Counted from the stretch's first letter, positions 9,003-22,160 are shown. The stretch: DNA of 64,000 nt from Burkholderiales bacterium (GCA_026399875.1 JAPLQF010000008.1:1-64000); one strand, 5' to 3'. Notes: a model not told the origin generated them from the sequence alone. Program-made: numbers and translations.

Positions 9003-9398
9003 TCAGGGTTTGGCCGACGGCATGGATCTGACTTCTTCCTTGACCGACCGCGAATACTGGGATTTGACGCCGGAACGGGCATCTTTGAACTCTTTGGCCA
9101 TGGCATCCATCTTCGGCTTGTAGCTGGCTTTGACTTCGCTTTCGGCTGCACGACGGGCAGTCAGAGGATCTTTGCCGGCAGCGCTTGCATCGGGAGCCGC
9201 TTTGTCACCGGCGGCCTTGATCGCGCGGCTTCGCTCGGCACGCAGCGCCCTGGTTTTCGCTTTGTAGTCCTGGTCGATCTTGCTCAGCGCGGCCCGCTGG
9301 TCGATCATCGGATCAGCGGCGATGGCGGTGTCGGCAACACTGAAAAACGCCAGCGACGAGACGATGGCGACACTGATAAGGCGGCTGTTGAGGCGCAT
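9003..9398 (-). CDS. small exported helical protein of unknown function
   Basis: The 131-residue product starts with a signal peptide (MRLNSRLISVAIVSSLAFF, cleavage after AIA). The mature part is highly charged, rich in Lys, Ala and Asp/Glu, and predicted to be helical (KIDQDYKAKTRALRAERSRA). I do not recognise a family; short periplasmic Lys/Ala-rich proteins like this are common in Burkholderiales. An in-frame GTG at 9410 is an alternative start, but ATG 9398 gives the better signal peptide. It stands alone on the minus strand, convergent with the MOSC gene. Confidence 0.6.
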   Translation of the reverse strand: MRLNSRLISVAIVSSLAFFSVADTAIAADPMIDQRAALSKIDQDYKAKTRALRAERSRAIKAAGDKAAPDASAAGKDPLTARRAAESEVKASYKPKMDAMAKEFKDARSGVKSQYSRSVKEEVRSMPSAKP

Positions 9399-9626
9399 GG
9401 CTTGGCTCACTTGTAGAAGTTTGATTTATTCGGGATTCGGATTGAGCGCCGCTTGAATTTTGTTTTCAGCGGGCAGGCAGTCTGTACCTGCCTGATACAA
9501 CCATGCACCGAAACCAGCCGTGTATGCGACTTTTGAATAAAACTTCCGGCCTATATCCGAAGTTCAGGCCGTTATTCGTGAGTCAATGTCTGACAACTGA
9601 ATCAGATCGATGGAAATCGACCCGGA

Positions 9627-9953
9627 TTATTTCATCGGGGAATAGGCGGTCGGCGCCATGATCGCATTGCTGAAGTGCGTGATCAGCGGACCATTCTTCT
9701 CGGTCTCAGCGCGCGCGGTCAGCCAGTCGGGGTCGGCTGCGAAAGCGCTCCATTTGAGTTCGCGCTCGGCGAGGCTCTCCCACTGAAGCATGTAGGTCAG
9801 GGTGCTGTTGCTGTCGCCGATGACATTGGTCCAGAAACCCACCGGCACGATGCCGTGCTTTTGCCAGATCTTCAGGGTGATCGTATCGAAGCGTTTGTTG
9901 AGGTCGGGCAAGCGACCAGGCATGCAGTGATAGATGCGCATCTCGTAAAGCAT
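9627..9953 (-). CDS. NIPSNAP family protein
   Basis: NIPSNAP proteins are small ferredoxin-like alpha/beta-barrel (Dabb-like) proteins; no enzymatic role is firmly established. The product (108 residues) starts at ATG 9953 (MLYEMRIYHCMPGRLPDL), which a strong GGAGG ribosome binding site decides over upstream in-frame starts. Typical features are the N-terminal YEMRIYxxxPGRL, HGIVPVGFW, a central LTYMLQWESLAERE, and the end FSNAIMAPTAYSP. It lies 70 bp before atpC in the window, downstream of the ATP synthase operon in the transcription direction; it has its own ribosome binding site. Confidence 0.85.
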   Translation of the reverse strand: MLYEMRIYHCMPGRLPDLNKRFDTITLKIWQKHGIVPVGFWTNVIGDSNSTLTYMLQWESLAERELKWSAFAADPDWLTARAETEKNGPLITHFSNAIMAPTAYSPMK

Positions 9954-10023
9954 GGGGTCTCCTCCCTCCGAATCTGTCAATGCTGCTGCGGCTCAGGTCT
10001 GACGCCTGATGTCCGATGTCCGA

Positions 10024-12769
<2,746 letters not shown>

Positions 12770-12816
12770 GGCGGCCTATGCCTTCGTCTGCGGTGGTCGC
12801 TTGCGCGGGAGGGCGG

Positions 12817-14358
<1,542 letters not shown>

Positions 14359-14388
14359 TCGTTTCTCTCGTGGAGTTTTGTTCAGCGC

Positions 14389-14922
14389 TTACTTCATCAG
14401 CGCATCGGCGAGTTGCGCGAGCTTGCCGCGCACCGAGGTGTCGAGCACCTCGTCACCAATGCGAATCGAGATGCCGCCGATGAGTTCGGGGACGACTGAG
14501 ACAGTTGCCTTGACCTTGCGGCCGTATTTGCCTTCGAGCGTCGCCACCACCTCAGCCGACTGCTGCTCGGTCAGCGGATAGGCAGAGTCGATGCGGGCAT
14601 CGAGTACGCCGTCCGCGTCGTTCTTGAGCCGTTCGAAGTGACCGACGATTTCGGGCAGGACCGTCAACCGTTCGTTTTCGGCCAGCAGCCGCAGGAAACC
14701 GAGCTGATCGGTCGACAGATTGCCGGCGACTTCGGAAACCAGCTGTGCAACCTGCTCATGCTTGATGCGCGGGTTGCCCAGCAGGCCATGAGCCGCCGGG
14801 CTGGCAACGACTGCGGCCAGCCGCGACAACGCATCGGACCAATGCGCCAGCGCTTGAGGACCCTGTGCCAGCTTGAAAGCGGCTTCGGCGTAAGGACGGG
14901 CGATGGTGAGCGATTCGGCCAT
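14389..14922 (-). CDS. atpH: ATP synthase F1 subunit delta
   Basis: Delta caps the F1 hexamer and joins it to the peripheral stalk formed by subunit b. The 177-residue protein has the N-terminal helical domain beginning MAESLTIARPYAEAAFKLAQ and the conserved C-terminal LIGGISIRIGDEVLDTSVRGKL, the OSCP/delta signature. It starts 14 bp after the atpF stop. Confidence 0.96.
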   Translation of the reverse strand: MAESLTIARPYAEAAFKLAQGPQALAHWSDALSRLAAVVASPAAHGLLGNPRIKHEQVAQLVSEVAGNLSTDQLGFLRLLAENERLTVLPEIVGHFERLKNDADGVLDARIDSAYPLTEQQSAEVVATLEGKYGRKVKATVSVVPELIGGISIRIGDEVLDTSVRGKLAQLADALMK

Positions 14923-14936
14923 GGCAGGGCGACGTC

Positions 14937-15410
14937 CTAGCGAAGCTCGGCTTTGAGGCCGGCCAGCAGTTGCGCGTGAGCCGAGGTATCGATCTCACGA
15001 CGAAGGATGCGTTCTGCACCCGAGACGGCCAGCAGCGCGACCTGTTCGCGAAGCTGATCTTTGGCACGCTGAGCAGCCAGAGCGGCTTCGCCCTCGGCAG
15101 CCTTGCGGGCTTCGGTGACGATACGGGCTGCTTCGGCACGCGCCTCTTCAACCAGATGCGCAGCCTGCTTCTCGCCGGAAGCGCGAACTTCGGCAGCACT
15201 GGCGCGAGCCTGCTTGATCTCGGCCTCGACGCGCTTTTCAGCGGCGGCGAGTTCGGACTTGGCCTTATCGGCCGCAGCCAGACCATCGGCGATCTTCTTG
15301 CTTCGTTCGTCGAGTGCCTTGACGATCGGCGGCCAGACGAACTTGGCGGTAAACCACCAGAGCGCCAGGAAAACGGCGATCTGGACGAAAAGCGTCGCGT
15401 TGATGTTCAC
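14937..15410 (-). CDS. atpF: ATP synthase Fo subunit b
   Basis: Subunit b forms the peripheral stator stalk. The product (157 residues) has one N-terminal membrane helix ([20 protein letters not shown]) followed by a long charged coiled coil rich in Ala, Glu, Lys and Arg. The start is GTG at 15410 (MNINATLF), decided by a well-placed GGAGG; the open frame continues upstream but into the atpE gap without similarity. It lies between atpE and atpH. Confidence 0.95.
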   Translation of the reverse strand: MNINATLFVQIAVFLALWWFTAKFVWPPIVKALDERSKKIADGLAAADKAKSELAAAEKRVEAEIKQARASAAEVRASGEKQAAHLVEEARAEAARIVTEARKAAEGEAALAAQRAKDQLREQVALLAVSGAERILRREIDTSAHAQLLAGLKAELR

Positions 15411-15480
15411 GAACGGTTTCCTCCGAAGGGGACCTGATACGACAGTCCGGTGACGGGCATGGCGATGCGCTTGACCCGGA

Positions 15481-15729
<249 letters not shown>

Positions 15730-15828
15730 TTAAGGTTGAACCGAGGTCCAGCGGTTGAGGTTGATGTGAAAAGTTGAAACGGAAAAGAGAAAGATCGACT
15801 CGCGCTCGGCGATGGGCTTTGCGCGGTG

Positions 15829-16674
15829 TCAGTGGTGTTCGTGAGCCTGCCCGATGTAGACCAACGTCAACATCATGAAGATGAAGGCTTGCAGCGCCAC
15901 GATCAGGATGTGAAAGATGGCCCAACCCAGACCGGTGAGGATGTGCAGACTCGCACCCCACCAGGTGGCCGACGCGCCAAGCAGGGCGATCAGCATGAAG
16001 ATGAGTTCGCCGGCGAACATGTTGCCGAACAGTCGCATGCCGAGCGAAATGGTCTTGGCGAGATATTCGATCAGCTGCATCAGCAGGTTGATCGGGGCCA
16101 GCAGCACGCCGGAACCGAAAGGCGCCGATACCAGCTCGTGGAAGAAGCCGCCTGAGCCCTTGACCTTGATGCCGTAATAGATCGACGCACCCAGGACCAC
16201 GATCGACATCGCGAGCGTGGCGTTCAGGTCGGCGGTGGGCACAACCCGCATGTAGGCGTGGTGGGGATCGCCACCGGTGGCGCCGTGAATGTGCTCCCAG
16301 ATCTTGGGGATCAGATCGAGGGGGATGAAGTCCATGGCATTCATGAAGAAGATCCACACGAACGACACCAGCGCCAGCGGGGCGATGTAGCTGATGTCGC
16401 CCTTGACGATCGAACGGGCCTGCTCATGGACAAACTCGACGACCGATTCGATGGCACCCACAAAGCGGCCGGGCACACCCGAGGTGACCGACTTGGCGGC
16501 GCGGTACATCAGGAAGCAGCTAAGCAGTCCCATCAACACCGCCCAGAACACGGTATCGAGATTCACGAGCGAAAAGTCGATCACCTTTTCCTGGGGATGG
16601 CCCGAGGTATTGAAATGCGTCAGGTGATGGACGATGTACTCGGAAGCGGAGGGGGCGTGCGCGGCGTCGGCCAT
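15829..16674 (-). CDS. atpB: ATP synthase Fo subunit a
   Basis: Subunit a provides the two half-channels for protons next to the c-ring. The 281-residue membrane protein has about five to six hydrophobic segments. The essential Arg is R214 in ISLGMRLFGNMFAGEL, the family signature. The HHYMR-type His-rich soluble loop (GGDPHHAYMR) and HILTGLGWAIFHILIVALQA near the end are normal for proteobacteria. It is 55 bp after atpI. Confidence 0.96.
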   Translation of the reverse strand: MADAAHAPSASEYIVHHLTHFNTSGHPQEKVIDFSLVNLDTVFWAVLMGLLSCFLMYRAAKSVTSGVPGRFVGAIESVVEFVHEQARSIVKGDISYIAPLALVSFVWIFFMNAMDFIPLDLIPKIWEHIHGATGGDPHHAYMRVVPTADLNATLAMSIVVLGASIYYGIKVKGSGGFFHELVSAPFGSGVLLAPINLLMQLIEYLAKTISLGMRLFGNMFAGELIFMLIALLGASATWWGASLHILTGLGWAIFHILIVALQAFIFMMLTLVYIGQAHEHH

Positions 16675-16729
16675 GGTCTGCTAAGTCTGTCGCTAGGGCG
16701 TTTCAGTTCGTCGAGGTGTTCTTGCTGCT

Positions 16730-17083
16730 TTACTTATTCGGTTCGCGCACCCAGAGGAGCGCAAACAGGGGAACCTGCAATGCAGCGATCAGCCCGATCA
16801 GCATCGCCAGCCAGTTCAGCGACTCGAACGATTTGACGATCAGCGCAATCAGCGCAACCGTCAGGCCGATCTTCGCGAACTCGCCGAGGAAGAACACAAC
16901 CGGATAAGACTCGGCGGTTCGTCCCCGATTGGCTGCCAGTCGCAACGCGAACAGGCCGTTCGGGATAATTGCTGCCGCGCCGCCAAGCACCAGAGATTCG
17001 GCGCTGTGCCAGTCGAAGATGACCCCGGTCAGGAGACCGAGCACCGCGACTGTGGCGACTTGCAGACCGACTGCGATGAACAT
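16730..17083 (-). CDS. atpI: ATP synthase protein I
   Basis: AtpI is a small membrane protein that assists c-ring assembly; it is not part of the finished enzyme. The 117-residue product has four hydrophobic helices, with the typical GGAAAIIPNGLFALRLA and FFLGEFAKIGLTVALI segments. It is the first gene of the atp operon, so the operon promoter should lie upstream of 17083 near the end of the DUF599 gene. Confidence 0.88.
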   Translation of the reverse strand: MFIAVGLQVATVAVLGLLTGVIFDWHSAESLVLGGAAAIIPNGLFALRLAANRGRTAESYPVVFFLGEFAKIGLTVALIALIVKSFESLNWLAMLIGLIAALQVPLFALLWVREPNK

Positions 17084-17217
17084 TATGAACGTGCAGTCGG
17101 ACAGCCGGCCGGCAAAGACGCCGAAGTATAGGCGATCACACTGGACCGGTCAAAAGGGATCGTGAGGGATGATGAGGAATATGTCGCGTCGCAGCATGCT
17201 TGTTGCCGGTTGCCGCC

Positions 17218-17874
17218 TCATTCGATCGATGGGACCGCCACACCGACGCGGTCGAAGCGGCGCATGACGCCGATCAGAATGATCGCCATGACCGGGCCGG
17301 CGAGCGGATAGGCAATTGCGGAGACGATCGGCACCACCATGATCAGATGGCGCAGGCCCCAGCTGTAGAGAGTGCCGGCCGCCCTGACATAGCGGACTCC
17401 CACGGCAAGCCAGCGGGCGCGCGCATCGCTGCCCACCGGCATCGCGCCGATGTAGCCGGCATGGTTGTAATAGCGCATTGCCATGGCCGACGACAGCAGC
17501 GATGCGAAGAGCATGGTCATCAGCATGAGGTCGAGGACGGTTCGCGGCTCGATCGCGAGGGGGTCGGTGTTTGCGCCGTGCAGGCCGATATGCAGCGAGG
17601 GCACGCTCAGGGCCGCCGTGCCCATCAGGGCGAGCGCCGCGGTCGAGGCAATCATGGTGGCCGACATCATCGAATTGCGCAGGGTCTGGACCGCCAGTAT
17701 CTCGGAGCCGGGTTGATGCGAGACGGCGATGAACCACTCCTCGCGCATCGTGGCATGGGCAGTGCGTGCAAGGCCCAGCGGATTTCGGCGCTGCTGCCGC
17801 GCGAGCGACAGTTCGTACGCGACCAGCGCGATGACCGTCGTGAGGACGGCCAGCCAGACGCCGACCGTGGTCAT
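17218..17874 (-). CDS. DUF599 family membrane protein
   Basis: A 218-residue integral membrane protein with four hydrophobic segments. The conserved DUF599 block is present: an N-terminal helix followed by a basic loop, then MREEWFI and ILAVQTLRNSMMSATMIAST, and a second half with RYYNHAGYIGA. The function of DUF599 is not known. Its ATG (17874) overlaps the stop of the upstream permease half as ATGA, so it is translationally coupled to the sulfur-transport operon and is its last gene. Confidence 0.75.
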   Translation of the reverse strand: MTTVGVWLAVLTTVIALVAYELSLARQQRRNPLGLARTAHATMREEWFIAVSHQPGSEILAVQTLRNSMMSATMIASTAALALMGTAALSVPSLHIGLHGANTDPLAIEPRTVLDLMLMTMLFASLLSSAMAMRYYNHAGYIGAMPVGSDARARWLAVGVRYVRAAGTLYSWGLRHLIMVVPIVSAIAYPLAGPVMAIILIGVMRRFDRVGVAVPSIE

Positions 17875-18338
17875 CGCGCCGAAACGGTGGACTGAGCGGA
17901 CTGAGCGGACTGCAGAAGGCTGGCCTGCCGCCGGCGCTCGATCAGTTCGAAGAGTCCCATGCCAGCGATCATGGCGAGCACGAAGATCAGCGCCTTGGAC
18001 TCACCCATGCCGAGCGCGACCAGGCCAGGGCCGGGACAAAAGCCGGCAATACCCCAGCCAATACCGAACAGCACGCTGCCGGCCATCAATCGCCGGTCGA
18101 GCTGTCGCGAGTTGGGCAGCTTCATGTCCAGGCCGATGAAGGACGTGGTGCGGCGCCCGGCGAGCGCAAAGGCCAGCGCGCCGACGCCAATGGCGCCGGC
18201 CATGACCAGGGCAAGGGACGGGTCCCAGAGGCCGGTCAGATCGAGAAAGCCGAGCACCTTGGCGGGATCGGCCATCCCGGAGACGATCAGTCCGATGCCG
18301 AAGATCAGCCCGGTGATCAGTGAGGTCAGGATTTGCAC
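17871..18338 (-). CDS. YeeE/YedE (DUF6691-type) permease half, C-terminal type
   Basis: YeeE/YedE proteins import thiosulfate or other reduced sulfur through conserved membrane Cys residues. In many bacteria the protein is split in two; this is the second half (155 residues, four to five helices). It carries IVSGMADPAKVLGFLD near the start and GFCPGPGLVALG (Cys101), both typical. The start is GTG 18338 with a good AAGGAG ribosome binding site. The Arg-rich C-terminus includes a short SAQSAQS repeat. It is coupled to the DUF599 gene and lies 48 bp after the first half. Confidence 0.85.
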   Translation of the reverse strand: MQILTSLITGLIFGIGLIVSGMADPAKVLGFLDLTGLWDPSLALVMAGAIGVGALAFALAGRRTTSFIGLDMKLPNSRQLDRRLMAGSVLFGIGWGIAGFCPGPGLVALGMGESKALIFVLAMIAGMGLFELIERRRQASLLQSAQSAQSTVSAR

Positions 18339-18386
18339 GGTGGCGCTCCTTGAATGACGACGTCTGTCGACCGGACCAGGCCGGAA

Positions 18387-18821
18387 TCAGGCCGCCAGCC
18401 AGTGACGAAGGACATAAACCGTGACAAACCCTGCCGCCATGAATGTGGCGGTCGCTGCCAGCGAGCGCGGCGACAGACGCGAGATGCCGCACACGCCGTG
18501 TCCGCTGGTGCAGCCGCCGCCATAGCGCGTGCCCACACCGACCAGCAGGCCTGCGAGCACCAGCGCGCCAGTACCGGCGTCGATGTGCGGGGTCGGCACG
18601 GTCGCAAAGAGGCGCCAGACGAGCGGAGCCGCAATCAGGCCGCCGACGAAAGCGACACGCCAGCCGATGTCGCCGGCGACCGGCCGAAGCAGGCCGCCAA
18701 GGATGCCGCTGATGCCGGCGATGCGGCCATTGAACAGCACGAAAATTGCAGCAGCCAGGCCGATCAGCAGGCCGCCGGTGGTTGCGGCAACCGGGGTGAA
18801 GGCATTCCAGTCGATGGTCAT
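18387..18821 (-). CDS. YeeE/YedE permease half, N-terminal type
   Basis: The first half of the split sulfur-compound permease (144 residues, four hydrophobic helices). The key motif is [12 protein letters not shown] with Cys104 and Cys111, corresponding to the thiosulfate-pathway Cys of YeeE (TsuA). Its ATG (18821) overlaps the stop of the ArsR-type regulator as ATGA, showing coupled expression. The same gene pair accompanies bigR and its persulfide hydrolase in Agrobacterium and Xylella (established), which supports a role in moving reduced sulfur. Confidence 0.87.
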   Translation of the reverse strand: MTIDWNAFTPVAATTGGLLIGLAAAIFVLFNGRIAGISGILGGLLRPVAGDIGWRVAFVGGLIAAPLVWRLFATVPTPHIDAGTGALVLAGLLVGVGTRYGGGCTSGHGVCGISRLSPRSLAATATFMAAGFVTVYVLRHWLAA

Positions 18822-19213
18822 GGCGTCTTGTCCTCAGGGCAGTAAAGCCGGTAGAGCACCGCCAGGACCTCCAGAATGGCCGGGTCGGCGATGCGATAGA
18901 AAATCTTCTTTCCGTTGCGGCGGGTCTGCACAACGCCTTCGGCACGCAGGACCGCAAGTTGCTGCGAGAGCGTGGGCTGGCGGATACCGAGCAGCGATTC
19001 AAGGTCGCCCACACAGCACTCCGACTGCGACAGCTGACACAGAAGCAAAAGGCGGTCCTCGTTGCCGAGCAGCTTGAGCGCGGCCACCGCCCGGCTGGCT
19101 GCCTGCCGCAGGCGCTGCGCGTCGATCGCCCCGGCAGATGGCACCATGGCGGACGGGGGCGCCATGGCGTCGGGCATCGGATCGCGGGCAGTGGCGAGTG
19201 TTTCGGAAGGCAT
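18818..19213 (-). CDS. ArsR-family persulfide-sensing repressor, BigR/SqrR/YgaV-like
   Basis: A winged-helix repressor of sulfide-oxidation genes. The core reads [19 protein letters not shown], then [20 protein letters not shown] (recognition helix), [11 protein letters not shown] (wing) and [10 protein letters not shown]. Counting from ATG 19213, Cys59 in LLLLCQL and Cys125 in RLYCPED match the two Cys that form the polysulfide bridge in BigR/SqrR; Cys66-Cys67 are extra. An upstream in-frame start at 19276 would lie inside the promoter, so 19213 was chosen, but no clear ribosome binding site is seen and later Met codons are possible. It is the first gene of the operon with yeeE halves and DUF599, divergent from the hydrolase. 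Confidence 0.85.
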   Translation of the reverse strand: MPSETLATARDPMPDAMAPPSAMVPSAGAIDAQRLRQAASRAVAALKLLGNEDRLLLLCQLSQSECCVGDLESLLGIRQPTLSQQLAVLRAEGVVQTRRNGKKIFYRIADPAILEVLAVLYRLYCPEDKTP

Positions 19214-19247
19214 GAATCGGAAGGCATGAATCGGAACGGATGAGATC

Positions 19248-19287
19248 ACTATACTTGCAAATAAACTATAAATCAATATACTGATTT
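19248..19287. promoter_or_regulatory. divergent promoter region with dyad operator
   Basis: On the plus strand TTGCAA (19255-19260), 16 bp, TATACT (19277-19282) form a promoter for the hydrolase. On the minus strand TTGATT (19276-19271), 17 bp, TATAGT (19253-19248) form one for the repressor operon. The perfect inverted repeat AAATCA-ATATAC-TGATTT (19270-19287) covers the plus -10 and the minus -35 boxes, so one bound repressor could silence both directions. The base pattern is observed; its use by the ArsR-type protein is inferred. Confidence 0.65.
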
Positions 19288-19306
19288 CAACTCGAGGGAG
19301 ACCACC

Positions 19307-20242
19307 ATGACGACCGCATCCAGCGCATCGACCCCGTCAGGCCAGAGCAGCGCCTCTGCCATGCCGGGCGCCCGCGGCAAGACGACCAGCCAGGCCTTCT
19401 TCGATCCGGGCACCTCCACCGTGTCGTATGTGGTCTGGGACCATGCCAGCCGCCGGGCCGCGGTCATCGACCCGGTGCTCGACTACGCCTTTCGCTCGGG
19501 GCGCACCAGCACCGGCTCGGCCGATCGGGTGCTCGCCTATCTGCGCGACCATGATCTGCACCTCGACTGGATCCTCGAGACCCATGCCCATGCCGATCAC
19601 CTGTCGGCGGCCCAGTACCTCAAAGGCAAGGCCGGCGGGAAGGTCGCGATCGGTGCGCACATCCGCACGGTGCAGGACACCTTCGGCAAGCTCTTTCATT
19701 TCGAGCATGATTTCGTGCCCGACGGTCATCAGTTCGACCATCTCTGCGCCGACAACGAGACCTTCCGGATCGGCGAGACCGAAGCGACCGCGCTCTGGGT
19801 GCCGGGCCATACGCCGGCCGACATGGCGTTTCTGATCGACGGCGGGCTTTATGTCGGCGACACCCTGTTCATGCCCGATGTCGGCACGGCACGTGCCGAC
19901 TTCCCGGGCGGGGATGCGCGGGCGCTTTATCAGTCGATCCGGCGCCTGCTCGATTTCCCGGCCGACACAGCGGTGTTCGTCTGTCACGACTATCCGCCGA
20001 CCGGCCGCGAGCCCGCCTGGACCACGACGGTGCGCGATCAGCGGGCCGGCAACATCCACGTGCGCGACGGCATCGACGAGGAGGCCTTCGTGGCAATGCG
20101 CACCGCCCGCGATGTCACCCTCGACGTGCCGATGCTGCTGGTGCCGTCGATCCAGGTGAATGTGCGGGCCGGCCACCTGCCACCGGCCGACACCAACGGC
20201 GTGAGCTATCTGCGGATTCCGGTGAATGTGCTGGGCGGCTGA
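19307..20242 (+). CDS. MBL-fold persulfide dioxygenase-like hydrolase (ETHE1/Blh type)
   Basis: ETHE1/Blh enzymes oxidise glutathione persulfide to sulfite with one non-heme iron. The 311-residue protein has metal ligands in THAHADHLSAA (His93, His95, Asp97, His98), His168 in VPGHTPAD, Asp185 in VGDTLF, and His227 in FVCHDYPP; the DFPGGDA block is typical of the family. The first 28 residues are Ser/Ala-rich and low in complexity. A GAGGGAG ribosome binding site precedes ATG 19307. It is divergent from the BigR-like repressor. In bigR operons this gene detoxifies sulfide-derived persulfides. Confidence 0.88.
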   Translation: MTTASSASTPSGQSSASAMPGARGKTTSQAFFDPGTSTVSYVVWDHASRRAAVIDPVLDYAFRSGRTSTGSADRVLAYLRDHDLHLDWILETHAHADHLSAAQYLKGKAGGKVAIGAHIRTVQDTFGKLFHFEHDFVPDGHQFDHLCADNETFRIGETEATALWVPGHTPADMAFLIDGGLYVGDTLFMPDVGTARADFPGGDARALYQSIRRLLDFPADTAVFVCHDYPPTGREPAWTTTVRDQRAGNIHVRDGIDEEAFVAMRTARDVTLDVPMLLVPSIQVNVRAGHLPPADTNGVSYLRIPVNVLGG

Positions 20243-20285
20243 AGCCCGGCCATCGTGACCTGCCGGGTCTGACGGGGCCGGGTCG

Positions 20286-21167
20286 TCAGCGACGCGGATC
20301 CATGGCGTCCCGCAGGCCATCGCCGAAGAGGTTGAAGGCCAGCACCGTCAGGAAGATCGCCAGACCCGGAAAAATCGCCATCCAGGGCGCCTGCGTCAGA
20401 AAGCGCTGTGCGGTGTTGAGCATCGACCCCCAGCTCGGCGCGGGCGGCTGCTGACCCAGGCCCAGAAACGACAGGCTCGCCTCGGCGATGATCGCAGCAG
20501 CCACCGCGAGGGTGGCCTGCACCATCACCGGCGGCAGGATGTTGGGAAGGATGTGCCGCATCAGGATGCGGATCGGCGGATTGCCCACGGCGCGGGCGGC
20601 CTCGACATAATCTTCTGCACGCGCCGCCAGGACCTGGCCGCGCGCCAGACGCACGAAGATCGGGGTAGCGGTGACACCGATCGCGATCATCGCGTTGCCA
20701 AGGCTGGGCCCGAGAAAAGCAGCCAGTGCGATCGCCAGGATCAGAAAGGGAATGGCCAGCATCGCATCGGTGAGACGGCTGATGAGGGCATCGGTCCAGC
20801 CGCCGACATAGCCGGCGACCATGCCGGTGGGCACACCAACACCGACCGCAATCGCCACCGCGATCACACCGGCCGACAGCGACGCCCGGGCCCCCCAGAT
20901 GATGCGCGACAGCAAGTCGCGGCCGACCTCGTCGGTGCCGAACCAGTGGGCTGCGCTCGGCGCCTTGCGCACCAGCGACCAGCTGGTGGCCAGTGGGTCA
21001 TAGGGCGCAATCCAGGGTGCGAACAGTGCAAGCCCGATCACGCCGATCAGCACCACACCACCGAACACCGCGGTCGGGCGGCTCAGCAGCGCACGAAACG
21101 CCAGCCGGCCGGGGCTGTCGATGCGGCGGTTGCCGCCAGGCGCCGCGTCGGCGGCCGCCACGCTCAT
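20286..21167 (-). CDS. peptide/nickel-type ABC transporter permease (DppC-like)
   Basis: One of two inner-membrane permeases of the transporter. From ATG 21167 the protein has 293 residues: an N-terminal hydrophilic part, a first helix (AVFGGVVLIGVIGLALFAPW), the OppC_N pattern APYDPLATS and HWFGTDEVGRDLLSRIIWGA, then five helices with the EAA loop EAARAVGNPPIRILMRHILP. The ATG overlaps the previous permease stop as ATGA, which fixes the start against a much longer open frame. It is the last gene of the binding protein-permease-permease unit. Confidence 0.93.
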   Translation of the reverse strand: MSVAAADAAPGGNRRIDSPGRLAFRALLSRPTAVFGGVVLIGVIGLALFAPWIAPYDPLATSWSLVRKAPSAAHWFGTDEVGRDLLSRIIWGARASLSAGVIAVAIAVGVGVPTGMVAGYVGGWTDALISRLTDAMLAIPFLILAIALAAFLGPSLGNAMIAIGVTATPIFVRLARGQVLAARAEDYVEAARAVGNPPIRILMRHILPNILPPVMVQATLAVAAAIIAEASLSFLGLGQQPPAPSWGSMLNTAQRFLTQAPWMAIFPGLAIFLTVLAFNLFGDGLRDAMDPRR

Positions 21168-22105
21168 GTGCGCAGCCTCGGGTTGACCATCACGTAGAGC
21201 ACATCGGCCAGCAGATTGAGCAGGATGTAGACCGTCGCGGTCACCAGCACCACGCCCTGGACCACGGCGTAATCGCGGTTGAAGACCGCATCGACGATCA
21301 GCTTGCCGAAGCCCGGAATCGAGAAGACCTGTTCGGTCAGCACCGCCCCCGACAGCAGGGTGCCGAATTCGAGCGCGCCCAGCGTGATCACCGGCGTGAG
21401 CGCATTGCGCAGGGCATGGCGCAATACCACCGCGGGTTCGTAAAGCCCCTTGGCCCGCGCGGTGCGGACATAGTCGGCGTTCATCGCCTGCAGCATCGCC
21501 GAGCGGGTGTGTCGCATCAGCACCGCCGCAATCGCATTGCCGAGCACGAAGGCCGGCATGATCGTGGTGGCCAGCGACTGCATCAGGTCTTCGCGCGGGC
21601 TGACATAGCCTGAGGCCGGCAGCCAGCCGAGCTTCACCGAGAACAGAAAGATGAGCATGATGCCCAGCCAGAAATTCGGCGTGGACAAACCCCACAGGGC
21701 GAAGACATTGGCGCCGACATCCCAGGCGCTGCCCTTTTTGACCGCCGACAGGATGCCCGCAGGAATGCCGATGAGCAGCGCGATCAGCATGGCCATGGTG
21801 GCAAGTTGAAGGGTCACCGGGAGCTTTTCGACCACCAGCTGAGCCACCGGCTGCTTGATGCGCATCGACTCGCCGAGATCGCCTTGCAGCACGCCGGCGA
21901 TCCAGCGGCCGTACTGCATCGGCAGCGGTTCATCGAGGTGGTATTGCCGGCGGATCTGTTCGATCACCTCCGGATCCTTTTCCTCGCCCGCCATGACCAG
22001 CGCCGGATCGCCCGGCAGCAGCTGCTGCAGCGAGAAGATCAGCACCGACACCAGAAAGAGGGTCGGCAGCAGCTGCAGCAGGCGGCGGGGCAGGAAATGC
22101 AGCAT
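21164..22105 (-). CDS. peptide/nickel-type ABC transporter permease (DppB-like)
   Basis: The first permease of the system (313 residues). It opens with MLHFLPRRLLQLLPTLFLVS, a membrane helix, followed by the periplasmic loop QLLPGDPALVMAGE; the EAA loop reads YVRTARAKGLYEPAVVLRHALRN, split here for length by typical spacing. Six helices are expected. It is downstream of the binding-protein gene, separated by a short pentamer repeat, and coupled to the second permease by a four-base overlap. Confidence 0.9.
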   Translation of the reverse strand: MLHFLPRRLLQLLPTLFLVSVLIFSLQQLLPGDPALVMAGEEKDPEVIEQIRRQYHLDEPLPMQYGRWIAGVLQGDLGESMRIKQPVAQLVVEKLPVTLQLATMAMLIALLIGIPAGILSAVKKGSAWDVGANVFALWGLSTPNFWLGIMLIFLFSVKLGWLPASGYVSPREDLMQSLATTIMPAFVLGNAIAAVLMRHTRSAMLQAMNADYVRTARAKGLYEPAVVLRHALRNALTPVITLGALEFGTLLSGAVLTEQVFSIPGFGKLIVDAVFNRDYAVVQGVVLVTATVYILLNLLADVLYVMVNPRLRT

Positions 22106-22125
22106 CGGTCAGGGCGCGGGTGAGG

Positions 22126-22150
22126 TCAGGTCAGGTCAGGTCAGGTCAGG
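22126..22150. repeat. pentamer tandem repeat (tcagg)5
   Basis: Five exact tcagg copies, flanked by the imperfect tgagg and cagg, lie in the 55-bp gap between the binding-protein gene and the first permease gene. Slippage here would change the spacing within the operon but no reading frame. Confidence 0.85.
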
Positions 22151-22160
22151 CAGGGACAGA

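Noticed and set aside
9472-9494. Short inverted repeat GGCAGG/CCTGCC downstream of the small exported gene region
   Set aside because: Six-base stem with a nine-base loop and no T-run or promoter context; too weak to call.
19214-19276. Longer N-terminus of the ArsR-type regulator
   Set aside because: The start at 19276 would lie within the divergent promoter and upstream of the likely transcription start, and those residues are not conserved in BigR-type proteins.
21168-21695. N-terminal extension of the DppC-like permease
   Set aside because: It is antisense-frame overlap with the upstream permease; the ATGA overlap at 21164-21167 sets the start.
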